DNA of 64,000 nt from Candidatus Chlorobium masyuteum (GCF_011601315.1 NZ_JAAORA010000001.1:543501-607500); one strand, 5' to 3'. Shown: positions 17,676-26,800, numbered from the stretch's first letter. The notes: generated by a model from the sequence alone, not told the origin. Program-made: numbers and translations.

Positions 17676-18688
17676 GGCACCTGCACATGCTGGAGAATCT
17701 GACGGATAATATCGTCTGAACGAATATTGTCGGCTTCGGCTTCATATCCCGGCCTTATGCGATGGCGAAGGGTATCATAGGCGATTGCCTTGACATCCTC
17801 AGGGGTTATATATGGCCGATTCTGCAAAAAGGCGTGCGCCTTGGAAGCAAGCAGAAGAAAGATCGATGCTCTGGGAGATGCGCCGTACTCGATCATGGTC
17901 TCAAGCGATTCCATACCGTAGAGTGCCGGTTTTCTGGTGGCAACAACAAGATCAACAATGTAGCGCTGTACCCTCGGATCAACATAGATACGGTCAATCA
18001 GTCCTCTTGCCTTTGCAATATCATCCGGCTGCACGACCGCCGTAATCTCCTTGTCTGTCGCGGTTGTGGCCGACTGCAGCATAATCTCAAGCTCTTCATC
18101 GTAGGATGGATAATCGACCAGCACCTTCATCATAAACCGGTCTACCTGCGCCTCCGGCAAAAGATAGGTCCCTTCATGCTCGATAGGGTTCTGGGTAGCC
18201 AGCACCATAAAGGGCTCCTGAAGGGGAAAGGTCTGATTGCCGATGGTAACCTGATGCTCCTGCATCGCCTCAAGCAGGGCAGACTGCACCTTGGCCGGTG
18301 AACGGTTGATTTCGTCGGCGAGAATGACATTGGCAAAAACCGGCCCTTTGCGGGGATAGAACTCCATGTCTTTCGGATTGTAGATCATGGTTCCGATAAG
18401 ATCGGCGGGAAGCATGTCGGGAGTAAACTGGATCCGCTGGAACTTCAGATTCATGGCGGCAGCAAAGGTTCTGATAATGAGCGTCTTGGCAAGACCCGGT
18501 ACCCCTTCAAGCAGGATATGACCATTAACCAGGAGGGCAATGAAGACTCGCTGGATAACCTCCTTCTGACCGATAATCCGGCGCGAAAGCTGTTCCTCTG
18601 CCTTTTCAAGAAAACGGGAGGCCTCCGTAATCTGCCTGCCCAGTTCCTCCAGTTCTACCGCATACTGCATAGCATCTCCATCGTTCAT
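17672..18688 (-). CDS. moxR: MoxR family AAA+ ATPase
   Basis: The 338 residues form a MoxR/RavA-type AAA+ module: Walker A LEGVPGLAKT, Walker B NVILADEINRSPAKVQSALLEAM, sensor-1 VLATQNPIEHEGTYLLPEAQ with the arginine finger DRF. The C-terminal helical lid contains SPRASIFLLLASKAHAFL. MoxR proteins remodel VWA-domain partners or help insert metal cofactors. As the first gene of a five-gene operon with DUF58, a BatD-like protein, BatA and BatB, it fits the oxygen-tolerance and envelope-stress type. Its promoter should lie in 18689-18767. Confidence 0.94.
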   Translation of the reverse strand: MNDGDAMQYAVELEELGRQITEASRFLEKAEEQLSRRIIGQKEVIQRVFIALLVNGHILLEGVPGLAKTLIIRTFAAAMNLKFQRIQFTPDMLPADLIGTMIYNPKDMEFYPRKGPVFANVILADEINRSPAKVQSALLEAMQEHQVTIGNQTFPLQEPFMVLATQNPIEHEGTYLLPEAQVDRFMMKVLVDYPSYDEELEIMLQSATTATDKEITAVVQPDDIAKARGLIDRIYVDPRVQRYIVDLVVATRKPALYGMESLETMIEYGASPRASIFLLLASKAHAFLQNRPYITPEDVKAIAYDTLRHRIRPGYEAEADNIRSDDIIRQILQHVQVP

Positions 18689-18767
18689 TTTCTTTGAAAT
18701 AACGGCATGCCGCTGATCGCCGCAAGCCGCTCAAATCGATGTTACCCTCCCCATGCAATCCGGAGCA

Positions 18768-18995
18768 TCACCTCTTTTTGATAAAACCCCTTAGGCCGAA
18801 TAGAATCAAGAGCAGACCGCCGATCAGCGCAGACCAGGAGTAGAGATCAGAAAGGTAACTGAGACTGTTCCAGATACCAACTTCGGGAGCAAAGAGCAGG
18901 ATCAGATCTGCACCGACAAGTATAATCAGAACATGGAGAAAACTTACCTTGACATGCGGTTTGCTATTATTCTCGGGTTTGTTAGCTTTGGCCAT
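18768..18995 (-). CDS. Small two-helix membrane protein, hypothetical
   Basis: I do not recognise this family. From the ATG at 18995 (MAKANKPENNSKPHVKV) it gives 75 residues with two hydrophobic helices (FLHVLIILVGADLILLFA and SALIGGLLLILFGLRGF) and a basic C-terminus (IKKR), so it should sit in the inner membrane. It is divergent from tsaD with only 23 bases between the start codons. Confidence 0.68.
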   Translation of the reverse strand: MAKANKPENNSKPHVKVSFLHVLIILVGADLILLFAPEVGIWNSLSYLSDLYSWSALIGGLLLILFGLRGFIKKR

Positions 18996-19018
18996 AGCTC
19001 TACAGAAAAAATCAGTCC

Positions 19019-20071
19019 ATGAAAATTTTAGGTATCGAAACCAGTTGTGATGAAACCTCGGCATCCGTTATCTGTGACGGCAGGGTCGCCTCCAATGTCG
19101 TCAGTTCTCAGCGGTGTCACACAAGCTTTGGGGGTGTGGTGCCGGAACTCGCTTCGAGAGAGCACGAACGGCTTATCGTCTCGATTGCCGATGCTGCAAT
19201 AACCGAAGCAAATATAACAAAAAAAGAGCTTGATGTCATAGCCGCCACGGCAGGACCCGGCCTTATCGGTGCCGTCATGGTAGGGCTCTGTTTTGCCCAG
19301 GGTCTCGCATGGGCACTCGGAGTACCCTTCATCCCGGTCAACCATATTGAGGCGCACATGTTCTCCCCGTTTATTGATGAAGGCGCCTCTCATCGCGCAC
19401 CCGAAGGGGCTTTTATCTCCCTGACGGTCTCTGGAGGTCACACGCTGCTGTCGGTAATAGAGCAGGACCTCTCTTATGAGGTTATTGGCAGAACGCTTGA
19501 TGATGCTGCCGGAGAGGCCTTCGACAAAACCGGCAAGATGCTCGGGCTCCCCTACCCGGCCGGCCCGGAGATAGACCGGCTGGCAAAAGTGGGTGATCCG
19601 AAATTCCATGAGTTCCCCAGAGCGCTCACCTCCCGGTCACAGACCAGTAAAAGTTACGACGGCAATTTCGATTTCAGCTTTTCCGGCCTGAAAACCTCGG
19701 TCCTCACCTTTCTGCAGAAACAGAAACCGGAATTCATAACAGCAAACATACAGAACATTGCGGCCTCCATTCAGTGGGCTATCGTCAGTGTACTGGTTGA
19801 AAAAACCATTGCCGCAGCACGCTCCCGGGGCATAAAAGAGATCTCAATCGCCGGAGGCGTAAGTGCCAACTCGGGACTCAGAGCAATGATGCTCGCTGCC
19901 TGCAAGAAAGAGGGCTTCACGCTCTATCTGCCCGGTGCCGTTTACTCGACTGACAATGCCGCCATGATCGCCACACTGGCCGGAGTAAAACTCTCACGGG
20001 GCATGAAAGCCGAACGGCTGTACAACATTGCGCCCTTCGCCAGCTTCAGCTCCGGCAGACCGAAGCTGTGA
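19019..20071 (+). CDS. tsaD: tRNA N6-threonylcarbamoyladenosine transferase
   Basis: This 350-residue protein is TsaD (Gcp/YgjD), which transfers the threonylcarbamoyl group to A37 of ANN-decoding tRNAs with TsaB and TsaE. It starts [15 protein letters not shown], the family signature. The metal-binding NHIEAHMFS (His109, His113) follows, then SGGHT and, near the C-terminus, [12 protein letters not shown] and STDNAAMIA. Length and motifs are normal. It probably leads a plus-strand run with yajC and carA, although 82 bases separate it from yajC. Confidence 0.97.
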   Translation: MKILGIETSCDETSASVICDGRVASNVVSSQRCHTSFGGVVPELASREHERLIVSIADAAITEANITKKELDVIAATAGPGLIGAVMVGLCFAQGLAWALGVPFIPVNHIEAHMFSPFIDEGASHRAPEGAFISLTVSGGHTLLSVIEQDLSYEVIGRTLDDAAGEAFDKTGKMLGLPYPAGPEIDRLAKVGDPKFHEFPRALTSRSQTSKSYDGNFDFSFSGLKTSVLTFLQKQKPEFITANIQNIAASIQWAIVSVLVEKTIAAARSRGIKEISIAGGVSANSGLRAMMLAACKKEGFTLYLPGAVYSTDNAAMIATLAGVKLSRGMKAERLYNIAPFASFSSGRPKL

Positions 20072-20153
20072 TTGAAATAGTTCCATAAATACATTACATT
20101 ATTGCTCACAAATTAAAGCTGTAACGATTTTTTATCCATATCACGATATAACC

Positions 20154-20507
20154 ATGCATAACAGTATTCTCGCTCTGCTTCTTTTTGCGCCTCCTGCCGG
20201 CGGCCCTGCACCGAATCCCTTCCTGCAGATTGTTCCGATGGTGCTTATTTTTGTTGTCTTCTACTTTTTCATGATCCGTCCGCAGCAGAAAAAACAGAAA
20301 GAGAAGGAGAAGGTTCTGGACAGCCTGAAAAGAGGAGACAAGGTTGTCACCATAGGCGGTATTCACGGTACGGTTGCCGGAATCGACAGCGATAAAAAGA
20401 CTGTACTGGTGCAGGTGAACGAAACCACTAAAATCAAGTTCGACCGTACTGCTGTTGCCAATATTGAAGCACAGGATTCGGGCGATAAACTTACGACCAA
20501 GGAATGA
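20154..20507 (+). CDS. yajC: Preprotein translocase accessory subunit YajC
   Basis: The 117 residues match YajC. One N-terminal membrane helix ([19 protein letters not shown]) is followed by the signature [25 protein letters not shown] and the small beta domain [11 protein letters not shown]. YajC associates with SecDF and the SecYEG holotranslocon. The stop overlaps the carA start by four bases (ATGA). secD and secF are not adjacent. Confidence 0.94.
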   Translation: MHNSILALLLFAPPAGGPAPNPFLQIVPMVLIFVVFYFFMIRPQQKKQKEKEKVLDSLKRGDKVVTIGGIHGTVAGIDSDKKTVLVQVNETTKIKFDRTAVANIEAQDSGDKLTTKE

Positions 20508-21625
20508 GCAGAATAATGCAGCCAACTCCAGCAAAATTGGTACTGGAAAACGGATCTGTCTATTGCGGAACAGCATTCGGCCATATCGGAGAGACATCCG
20601 GAGAGGTGGTTTTCAATACATCGCTGACCGGGTACCAGGAAATTCTTACCGACCCATCCTATACCGGCCAGATGGTACTGATGACCTATCCACTTATAGG
20701 CAACTACGGCATCAATATCTCCGATAATGAGTCATCGAAAATGTGGGCCTCGGCCTTTATTATCCGTGAGCTCTCCAATGTCCACAGTAACTTTGAAGCG
20801 ACCGAATCTCTGGACTCCGCACTCAAGAGAGCAGGAATTATGGGGCTTTCCGGGATTGATACCCGCAAGCTTGTTCGCGAAATCCGTGAAAAAGGGGCAA
20901 TGAGAGGGGTTATCTCCGCTCTGGACAGCGACAACGAAAGTCTCCGTCAGAAAGCCCTGAGCACTCCTGAAATGAGCGGACAGGATCTGGTCAAAACCGT
21001 CACAACAGTCGAAAACTACACGCTTGAAAAAGCCGATGCCCGATACCATGTAGCCGCAATTGATTACGGCATCAAAACCAATATTCTGCGCATGCTCCGG
21101 AATTCGGGGTGCCGGGTAACAGTACTCAAGGCCGGAACTCCGGCTGAAGAGATCATCAGGCTCAACGCTGACGGGGTATTTCTCTCGAACGGCCCCGGTG
21201 ATCCTGCAGCTGTAGGCTATGCAATAGAGACCATCAAAAAACTGGTTGAGTACAACCGCTCAACAAAGCCTCTGCCGATCTTCGGCATCTGCCTTGGCCA
21301 CCAGCTTCTCTCGCTCGCGTTCGGCGCTGAAACCTACAAGCTCAAGTTCGGCCATCACGGCAGCAACCATCCGGTTAAAAATCTCAAAAGCCGCCAGATA
21401 GAGATAACGTCACAGAACCACGGCTTCTCGGTAAACATGGAGTCACTTCCCGAAGATCTTGAAATGACCCATCTCAACCTCTACGATCATACGGTTGAAG
21501 GGGTAAAGCATAAAACACTCCCCTGCTTTTCCGTGCAGTACCATCCGGAAGCCGCTCCGGGACCACACGATTCGCACTATCTGTTCGGGGAGTTTACCTC
21601 GCTGATGGATCAGGCGAAAAACTGA
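20504..21625 (+). CDS. carA: Carbamoyl-phosphate synthase small (glutaminase) chain
   Basis: This 373-residue CarA releases ammonia from glutamine for carbamoyl-phosphate synthesis (arginine and pyrimidine pathways). The N-terminal domain has [16 protein letters not shown] and [19 protein letters not shown]. The class I glutamine amidotransferase domain has [10 protein letters not shown] and the nucleophile elbow [10 protein letters not shown], with the His-Glu pair in [13 protein letters not shown]. The first ATG (20504) overlaps yajC; a second ATG four codons later is also possible. The large subunit carB is not in the window. Confidence 0.96.
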   Translation: MSRIMQPTPAKLVLENGSVYCGTAFGHIGETSGEVVFNTSLTGYQEILTDPSYTGQMVLMTYPLIGNYGINISDNESSKMWASAFIIRELSNVHSNFEATESLDSALKRAGIMGLSGIDTRKLVREIREKGAMRGVISALDSDNESLRQKALSTPEMSGQDLVKTVTTVENYTLEKADARYHVAAIDYGIKTNILRMLRNSGCRVTVLKAGTPAEEIIRLNADGVFLSNGPGDPAAVGYAIETIKKLVEYNRSTKPLPIFGICLGHQLLSLAFGAETYKLKFGHHGSNHPVKNLKSRQIEITSQNHGFSVNMESLPEDLEMTHLNLYDHTVEGVKHKTLPCFSVQYHPEAAPGPHDSHYLFGEFTSLMDQAKN

Positions 21626-21668
21626 CATTGCAGGATCTCTTTAATTATAAAACCCATTTTCTGAAGAG

Positions 21669-22808
21669 ATGAAAAAAAGATTATTTACTCCGGGACCGAC
21701 GCCGGTTCCTGAAAATGTCATGCTTCGCATGGCCGCTCCGATTATCCATCACAGAAATCCTGAGTTCATGGAGATTCTGACCAGGGTTCATGAGGATCTC
21801 AAGTATCTCTTCAGAACCAGCCAGCCTGTTGTTGTGCTGAGCTGTTCCGGCACCGGCGGCATGGAAGCCGCTATCTCAAGCCTCTTCAAAAAGGGTGACA
21901 AGGTTATCACCGTCAATGCCGGCAAGTTCGGCGAACGCTGGGGTTCACTGGTGCGTATCTTTACCGGCAACTGCATAGAGGAAAAAGTTGAATGGGGTTC
22001 CGCCATTCAGCCTGAACGCCTTGCCGAACTGCTTAAAGAGCACCCGGATGCCAAAGGGGTCTGCCTGACCCATTCGGAAACATCAACCGGAACGGCAGCT
22101 GATATCAAAAGTCTCAGCGCACTCATTCGCGAAAACTCTGATGCCCTTGTGCTCGTAGACGGTATTACCGCTGTTGGTGCCCATGAGTTCCATTTTGATG
22201 ACTGGGGTGTGGATATCTGCATCACCGGATCACAGAAAGGGCTTATGATGCCTCCCGGACTCGCCCTTATCGCCATCTCTGAAAGGGCCCAGGATATCAT
22301 CAATGGTCAGAAAGAGATACCCCAGTTCTACCTGAGCCTCAAAAAAGCACTCAAGGCCCATGCCGATGACGACACACCCTTCACTCCTGCGGTTTCGCTG
22401 GTAATCGGCCTCGATGAAGCACTGCAGATGGTTCGGGCAGAAGGCATTGAAAATATCTGGAAACGCCACGAAAGCCTTGCTAACGCCTGCCGTCAGGGTT
22501 GCAATGCTCTTGGCATGAAGCTTTTCAGCAACTCACCCTCGTTTGCCGTTACTCCGGTCTGGCTCCCTGAAGGAGTTGCATGGTCGGCATTCAACAAGGC
22601 GCTGAAAAACAGCAACGGCATTACGGTTGCGGCTGGTCAGGATGAGTTCAAGGGGAAAATTTTCCGTATCTCCCATCTCGGCTACTATGACGAGCTCGAC
22701 ATGCTGACGGTTATCGGCGGCCTGGAGAGGGCACTGAAGGAGATAAACTTTGATTTTGAGATCGGAGCCGGGGTCAAGGCTGTTCAGCAGGCTTTTCTCG
22801 GTAAATGA
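21669..22808 (+). CDS. Class V aminotransferase (serine/alanine-glyoxylate type)
   Basis: The 379 residues match the small PLP-dependent aminotransferase group that includes serine-glyoxylate and alanine-glyoxylate aminotransferases. The N-terminus LFTPGPTPVPENVMLRMA is the group's signature, and the internal-aldimine lysine lies in TGSQKGLMMPPGLA. SHSETSTGT-like (here THSETSTGT) contacts PLP. In phototrophic anaerobes such enzymes are often annotated as hydrogenase-linked or aspartate aminotransferases, and the substrate is not certain. It is followed by a strong hairpin. Confidence 0.88.
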   Translation: MKKRLFTPGPTPVPENVMLRMAAPIIHHRNPEFMEILTRVHEDLKYLFRTSQPVVVLSCSGTGGMEAAISSLFKKGDKVITVNAGKFGERWGSLVRIFTGNCIEEKVEWGSAIQPERLAELLKEHPDAKGVCLTHSETSTGTAADIKSLSALIRENSDALVLVDGITAVGAHEFHFDDWGVDICITGSQKGLMMPPGLALIAISERAQDIINGQKEIPQFYLSLKKALKAHADDDTPFTPAVSLVIGLDEALQMVRAEGIENIWKRHESLANACRQGCNALGMKLFSNSPSFAVTPVWLPEGVAWSAFNKALKNSNGITVAAGQDEFKGKIFRISHLGYYDELDMLTVIGGLERALKEINFDFEIGAGVKAVQQAFLGK

Positions 22809-22822
22809 CAGGTCAAAGAGTT

Positions 22823-22858
22823 AACAGCAGAGCCCTGAATACTCAGGGCTTTGCTGTT
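22823..22858 (+). terminator. Terminator-like hairpin after the aminotransferase
   Basis: AACAGCAGAGCCCTGA pairs with TCAGGGCTTTGCTGTT across a four-base loop, with one mismatch in a 16-base stem. The T-run afterwards is short. It sits 15 bases after the stop codon. Confidence 0.7.
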
Positions 22859-22963
22859 TATAATGCGCAAAATATAGTGCCACCTCCAGGCATATTATGC
22901 GCGCTGCCCAAACCTTTTTGAGTTTCAGTTCATGCTCGTATCTTTAGAAAAAGCACTCCGGCC

Positions 22964-23632
22964 ATGATCAGACTTTCCGTACTTTTTCTGTTTGTTACCT
23001 TCACCTCTTCCATTCCGGAGATGTTCAGCGAGTACCGTCTGAAACTCAAAGCCGATGCCCTCTATAACGCGCATGCCTACAGCCGTGCGGAAACCGCTTT
23101 TCGCATGCTCCTGCAGAGTGGCCGTGAACCGAAAGGAGCGGCATCTTCACGATACAATCTGGCCTGCTCCCTCTACATGCAGGGAAAATACCGTGAAGCC
23201 GCATCCCTCTTTGCTCACAAAGCTGCCTATACACCGCAACAACAGGCCACAGCCAGCAAATCGCTTTTCAATGAAGGCAACGCGCTGGCAATGAACGCAA
23301 TCAACACAAGAGAAAAAACACAAAAAACAGCGCTGTTCCGACGTTCACTTGCCCGCTTCAAATCTGTGCTTCTCGTTGATCCGGATGACGGTGATGCAAA
23401 AATCAACTATGAAATAGTGCAACGATACCTTCAGGAACTGGAGAGTCCTCCTCCGCAACCCTCTTCCGGTTCCGGAAATCCGGCCAATGCGCACCCTGAT
23501 TCAGGAATCGGTAGCGATGTGGCGTCGCGCATTCTCGAAAAAGCTCAGCAGGATGAATCCTCACTGATGCGGCAAATTCCCCGGAGCAGCAAAGCTCCTG
23601 CAGAGGAGAGCCGCAACAACCGGGACTGGTAG
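22964..23632 (+). CDS. TPR protein, BatC-like
   Basis: This 222-residue protein has an N-terminal signal or anchor helix (MIRLSVLFLFVTFTSSIPE) and tetratricopeptide-like repeats: KADALYNAHAYSRAETAFRM, then SRYNLACSLYMQGKYREAASL and a later VDPDDGDAKINYEIVQRYLQ. A Pro/Ser-rich tail and SSLMRQIPRSSK follow. This pattern fits BatC, the periplasmic TPR partner of BatA/BatB, and the repeat FNEGNAL is typical of it. It is split from the main Bat operon by 4 kb and lies on the other strand. It is followed four bases later by the radical SAM gene. Confidence 0.78.
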   Translation: MIRLSVLFLFVTFTSSIPEMFSEYRLKLKADALYNAHAYSRAETAFRMLLQSGREPKGAASSRYNLACSLYMQGKYREAASLFAHKAAYTPQQQATASKSLFNEGNALAMNAINTREKTQKTALFRRSLARFKSVLLVDPDDGDAKINYEIVQRYLQELESPPPQPSSGSGNPANAHPDSGIGSDVASRILEKAQQDESSLMRQIPRSSKAPAEESRNNRDW

Positions 23633-23636
23633 CACC

Positions 23637-25082
23637 ATGGCTGCACATAAAAAAGTTCTGCTGGTTTTTCTTCCTTCCGAAAGCGGAGTTGACGGTGCCC
23701 GATCGCTTTACAGCGAGAACCGCAGTAATCCGCTCACCACCTGGTTCAACGGTTCACTGAGAACCCTTATCAAGAAAAGCCAGTTCGCTATTCCTCCGCT
23801 CTCACTCATGATCCTCAGCTCAATTGAAGTCCCGGGTGTAGAACAATCTATCTGCGACATGCGCTTTGAAGCGTTTCCGTTTCATGAAAGCTGGGATCTT
23901 GTCGGGCTCAGCGTTCAGACCGGAATGGCACGGCAGGCGTTTGATCTTGCCGACCGGCTTCGCAGAGAGGGAACCCCTGTAGCGCTTGGCGGAGCCCATG
24001 TAACACTCTTTCCTGATTCATGCAGGCCGCATGCGGATCTGCTGGTACACGGAGAGGCCGACGACCTGTGGAAAGAGGTACTCACCGACCTCAAGTCAGG
24101 ATGCCTGAAGCCCGACTACTACTCCGGAAGTTTTCCGGATATGAGTATTGCAAGACCGGTCAGTAAAGCCTCCTTGGTTCCAGGCCGCTACTTCACGACC
24201 AACCTGATCCAGACCGGAAGAGGGTGCCCGCACAGTTGTGATTTCTGCAATGTGCATGTCCTCAACGGCCACACACTCCGCCGAAGGGCAATCAGCGACA
24301 TTGTCAGTGAAGTCGCCCGCTTTCAGAAGTATGACCGCAGGATTTTCTTTTTTGTCGACGACTCCATCAATGCCGATCCCGCCTATGCCCGGGAGCTCTT
24401 TCACCAGCTTGCCCCCCTTAAAATCAGCTGGTTCGGACAGGCAACAACTACACTCGGCCAGCAGCATGAGCTGCTTGAGACCTTCGCCCGCTCAGGTTGC
24501 CGCGCACTGCTTGTCGGCATCGAGAGCATTGAAGCAAAAAGCCGAAGCGCACACAAAAAAAATCAGAACAGGAGCACAGAGCTTGCAGGAGCAATCAAGA
24601 ACATCAGGGAGGCAGGCATAAGCCTTTATGGCAGTTTTATTTACGGGCTTGATGGCGATACACTTGAAACCCCTGCCGCTATACTTGATTTTATCAGGGA
24701 AACAGGGCTTGACGTCCCCGGTATCAATATTCTGCGACCCACTCCCGGTACCAGGGTTTTTGAACGGTTGAGAGAGGAGGGGCGACTGCTCTTCGACCCC
24801 CGCGACATCACGGCCTTCCGATACACCTTTGGTCAGGAGATGCTCTACCGGCCAAAAAACATCGATCTTGAAGCGTTTGTCGAGAGCTACTCCACCCTGA
24901 CCCGAAAAATATTCACCATTAAAAACTCGGTAACAAGAGGCTTTGCCGCTCCTTCCGCCAAAGCTGCGGTCATGCTCTTCAACATGTTCTACACGCATCT
25001 CTACGGCCTCTCACGCCACGACCTCAAGCATCAACTGGCTGCAAACAGATTGGAAAATACCATTTTGCCTTACGCTGAATAA
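23637..25082 (+). CDS. B12-binding radical SAM protein
   Basis: This 481-residue enzyme has an N-terminal cobalamin-binding Rossmann domain (ELVGLSVQ-like VGLSVQTGMARQA, VALGGAHVTLFPD, LVHGEADDLW) and a radical SAM barrel with the cluster motif in GRGCPHSCDFCNVHVLNG (CxxxCxxC). A further DDSINADPAYARELF follows in the barrel. The fold is that of BchE, BchQ/BchR and hopanoid-modifying enzymes. In a green sulfur bacterium a bacteriochlorophyll-tailoring methylase is possible, but nothing here shows the substrate. It is coupled to the TPR gene upstream and lies before three cytochrome genes. Confidence 0.85.
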   Translation: MAAHKKVLLVFLPSESGVDGARSLYSENRSNPLTTWFNGSLRTLIKKSQFAIPPLSLMILSSIEVPGVEQSICDMRFEAFPFHESWDLVGLSVQTGMARQAFDLADRLRREGTPVALGGAHVTLFPDSCRPHADLLVHGEADDLWKEVLTDLKSGCLKPDYYSGSFPDMSIARPVSKASLVPGRYFTTNLIQTGRGCPHSCDFCNVHVLNGHTLRRRAISDIVSEVARFQKYDRRIFFFVDDSINADPAYARELFHQLAPLKISWFGQATTTLGQQHELLETFARSGCRALLVGIESIEAKSRSAHKKNQNRSTELAGAIKNIREAGISLYGSFIYGLDGDTLETPAAILDFIRETGLDVPGINILRPTPGTRVFERLREEGRLLFDPRDITAFRYTFGQEMLYRPKNIDLEAFVESYSTLTRKIFTIKNSVTRGFAAPSAKAAVMLFNMFYTHLYGLSRHDLKHQLAANRLENTILPYAE

Positions 25083-25146
25083 TTTTTAAACTGTCCCTAT
25101 ATTTTCAGCAGCTCATCCGGCTCTACAACGTTAATCCGATACTATC

Positions 25147-25578
25147 ATGACCATGAAACCACTCCTGCCGCTTTTGACCGTAAGCCTCTTTACTCTCGGC
25201 GCCTGTGGACTTGAAAAACCACCGGCAAAAATCGTCTTCCCTGAAGATAAAACCGCCGCTGCTCCGGCACCGGCTCCAGCCGCTCCGGCCGCTCCTGCTG
25301 CTCCCGCAGCTCCGGTTGATCCCAAGTTTGCTGCGGCAAAAACCCTCTATGACGCAAGCTGTGCCTCATGCCACGATGCAGCCTTGATGGGTGCACCGAA
25401 GCCCGGCGACAAGGCCAACTGGGCGCCCCGCATTGCACAGGGAATCGCAACTGTTGAAAGCAATGCCATCAAAGGGTTCCAGGGCAAGGTCGGCATGATG
25501 CCGGCAAAAGGGGGTTCAACCCTTACCGATGACGAGATAAAGAGCATTGTCGCCTATCTTGTTGAAGTATCAAAGTAA
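25147..25578 (+). CDS. Lipoprotein monoheme cytochrome c (c-555-like)
   Basis: The 143 residues have a lipoprotein signal with lipobox TLGAC (Cys20), an Ala/Pro linker (about 37-57) and a c-555-type domain: YDASCASCHDAALMGAPKPG with heme site CASCH (72-76) and the axial methionine in VGMMPAKGG. It is closely related to the two downstream cytochromes. The lipid anchor and flexible linker would let it reach partners at the membrane surface, such as a quinol oxidoreductase or the reaction-centre cytochrome. A strong terminator follows. Confidence 0.92.
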   Translation: MTMKPLLPLLTVSLFTLGACGLEKPPAKIVFPEDKTAAAPAPAPAAPAAPAAPAAPVDPKFAAAKTLYDASCASCHDAALMGAPKPGDKANWAPRIAQGIATVESNAIKGFQGKVGMMPAKGGSTLTDDEIKSIVAYLVEVSK

Positions 25579-25605
25579 GCGTGTAATCCATTTTTCACTG
25601 CAGAG

Positions 25606-25633
25606 GGAGCCTGTCGCACAGGCTCCTTTTTTT
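25606..25633 (+). terminator. Rho-independent terminator
   Basis: GGAGCCTGT and ACAGGCTCC form a perfect nine-base stem around a CGC loop, followed by seven T. It separates the lipoprotein cytochrome from the next cytochrome gene. Confidence 0.88.
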
Positions 25634-25648
25634 AATTGGCAATAATTA

Positions 25649-25676
25649 GGATAGCTGGTATTTTAATTGTAATACT
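25649..25676 (+). promoter_or_regulatory. Conserved upstream box of the second cytochrome gene
   Basis: The sequence starting GGATAGCTGGTATTTTAAT lies 85 bases before the start codon. It matches, with a few changes, a block before the third cytochrome at 26192. Just upstream, TTGGCA at 25636 stands 17 bases from TATTTT at 25659, a plausible sigma-70-type promoter. Function is inferred. Confidence 0.5.
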
Positions 25677-25733
25677 CATGAAGTATGCATGCTTGCACAC
25701 AACAACCTGTCTCTAATTCTAAAGGAGTATTTT

Positions 25734-26066
25734 ATGTCCCGTATTATATTAGCCACACTCTGTGCACTCGCTGTTTTTACCTTCAGTGCTATTGAAGCTT
25801 CTGCGGCCAACGTTACTACCGGAAAAACCGTTTACGATGCGAGCTGTGTGACCTGCCACAAAACCGGCCTGATGGGTGCGCCAAAACTCGGTGACAAGGC
25901 AAACTGGGCACCGCGCATTAAAAAAGGCAATGCAGTGCTCGTCTCCAACTCCACCAAGGGCTTCAAGGGAAAAGTCGGCGTCATGCCGGCAAAAGGTGGA
26001 AACCTGAAGCTTACCGACATGCAGATCGCCGATGCAGTAGCCTACATGGTCTCGGCATCAAAGTAG
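25734..26066 (+). CDS. Periplasmic cytochrome c (c-555-like)
   Basis: I start this gene at ATG 25734 behind AAAGGAG, giving 110 residues; an upstream in-frame ATG lacks a ribosome site. A signal peptide (IILATLCALAVFTFSAIEASA) precedes a compact monoheme domain with CVTCH (38-42), GLMGAPKLGDKANWAPRIKKG and the axial methionine in GVMPAKGG. Cytochrome c-555 carries electrons to the photosynthetic reaction centre in green sulfur bacteria, and this is one of two near-identical soluble forms here. A hairpin terminator follows. Confidence 0.92.
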   Translation: MSRIILATLCALAVFTFSAIEASAANVTTGKTVYDASCVTCHKTGLMGAPKLGDKANWAPRIKKGNAVLVSNSTKGFKGKVGVMPAKGGNLKLTDMQIADAVAYMVSASK

Positions 26067-26089
26067 GAACTCTTCCTCATTTTCTCCAC

Positions 26090-26126
26090 AGCAGGAGCCA
26101 AACTCAACGGCTCCCGCTCTATTTTT
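26090..26126 (+). terminator. Terminator hairpin
   Basis: AGCAGGAGCC pairs with GGCTCCCGCT (one mismatch) around a nine-base loop, followed after CTA by five T. Confidence 0.7.
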
Positions 26127-26191
26127 GCGGCAATATTACAGAGAACCGGCACTATTACCATATCTACAGGATGATTTTCCTGCCGATATTT

Positions 26192-26219
26192 GGATAGCTT
26201 GTGTTTTAATCGTATTAAT
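26192..26219 (+). promoter_or_regulatory. Conserved upstream box of the third cytochrome gene
   Basis: GGATAGCTTGTGTTTTAAT at 26192 is the partner of the box at 25649 and lies 105 bases before the start codon. The shared block may be a promoter or a remnant of the tandem duplication that gave the two genes. Confidence 0.5.
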
Positions 26220-26296
26220 AAAGGTTTGTGTCTACACGCACACAACAGCATATCATCCCATAACAACCCCGAAAACAATAAAAAGGAGTAACCTCT

Positions 26297-26629
26297 ATGT
26301 CTCGTATTATCTCTGCGGCCCTTTGTTCGCTCGTTGTTTTTGCTGTAAGCTCTTCTGATGCCTTTGCTGCCAATGCTGCAGCAGGCAAAGCTACGTATGA
26401 TGCCAGCTGCAAAACCTGCCACCTTGCCGGTCTGATGGGTGCGCCTAAACTCGGCGACAAGGCAAACTGGGCACCGCGTATCAAAAAAGGCAATGCAGTT
26501 CTGGTCTCCAATGCCACCAAGGGATTCAAGGGTGCTGTTGGCATGATGCCTCCGAAGGGCGGCAATGCCAAGCTGACCGATGTACAGATTGGCGATGCAG
26601 TAGCCTACATGGTCTCGGCATCGAAGTAA
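26297..26629 (+). CDS. Cytochrome c-555
   Basis: The 110-residue precursor has a signal peptide (ISAALCSLVVFAVSSSDAFA) and a mature part that closely resembles known Chlorobium cytochrome c-555: NAAAGKATYDASCKTCH (CKTCH at 38-42), GLMGAPKLGDKANWAPRIKKG, the axial methionine in GMMPPKGG and the ending VAYMVSASK. It should shuttle electrons in the periplasm from sulfide or thiosulfate oxidation to the reaction-centre cytochrome. AAAAGGAG precedes the ATG. It probably arose by tandem duplication with the previous gene. Confidence 0.93.
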   Translation: MSRIISAALCSLVVFAVSSSDAFAANAAAGKATYDASCKTCHLAGLMGAPKLGDKANWAPRIKKGNAVLVSNATKGFKGAVGMMPPKGGNAKLTDVQIGDAVAYMVSASK

Positions 26630-26650
26630 GCTCGATAAGAACATTCAGAT

Positions 26651-26683
26651 AAAAAAAGGCGGGATAATCTCCTGCCTTTTTTT
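26651..26683 (+). terminator. Rho-independent terminator
   Basis: AGGCGGGA pairs with TCCTGCCT around a five-base loop, with an A-run before and a T-run after it. It closes the cytochrome c-555 unit and may work in both directions. Confidence 0.82.
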
Positions 26684-26800
26684 ATGTCCGGGCGTCACTA
26701 CGGTTAAAAAAGAAATCATTCGAATCAATGGCTCGGTATTGTCACATCCCCTGCTTATTTTGTTAAACAAAGACAAATAAGCTTATAGCACGTAAAAACA

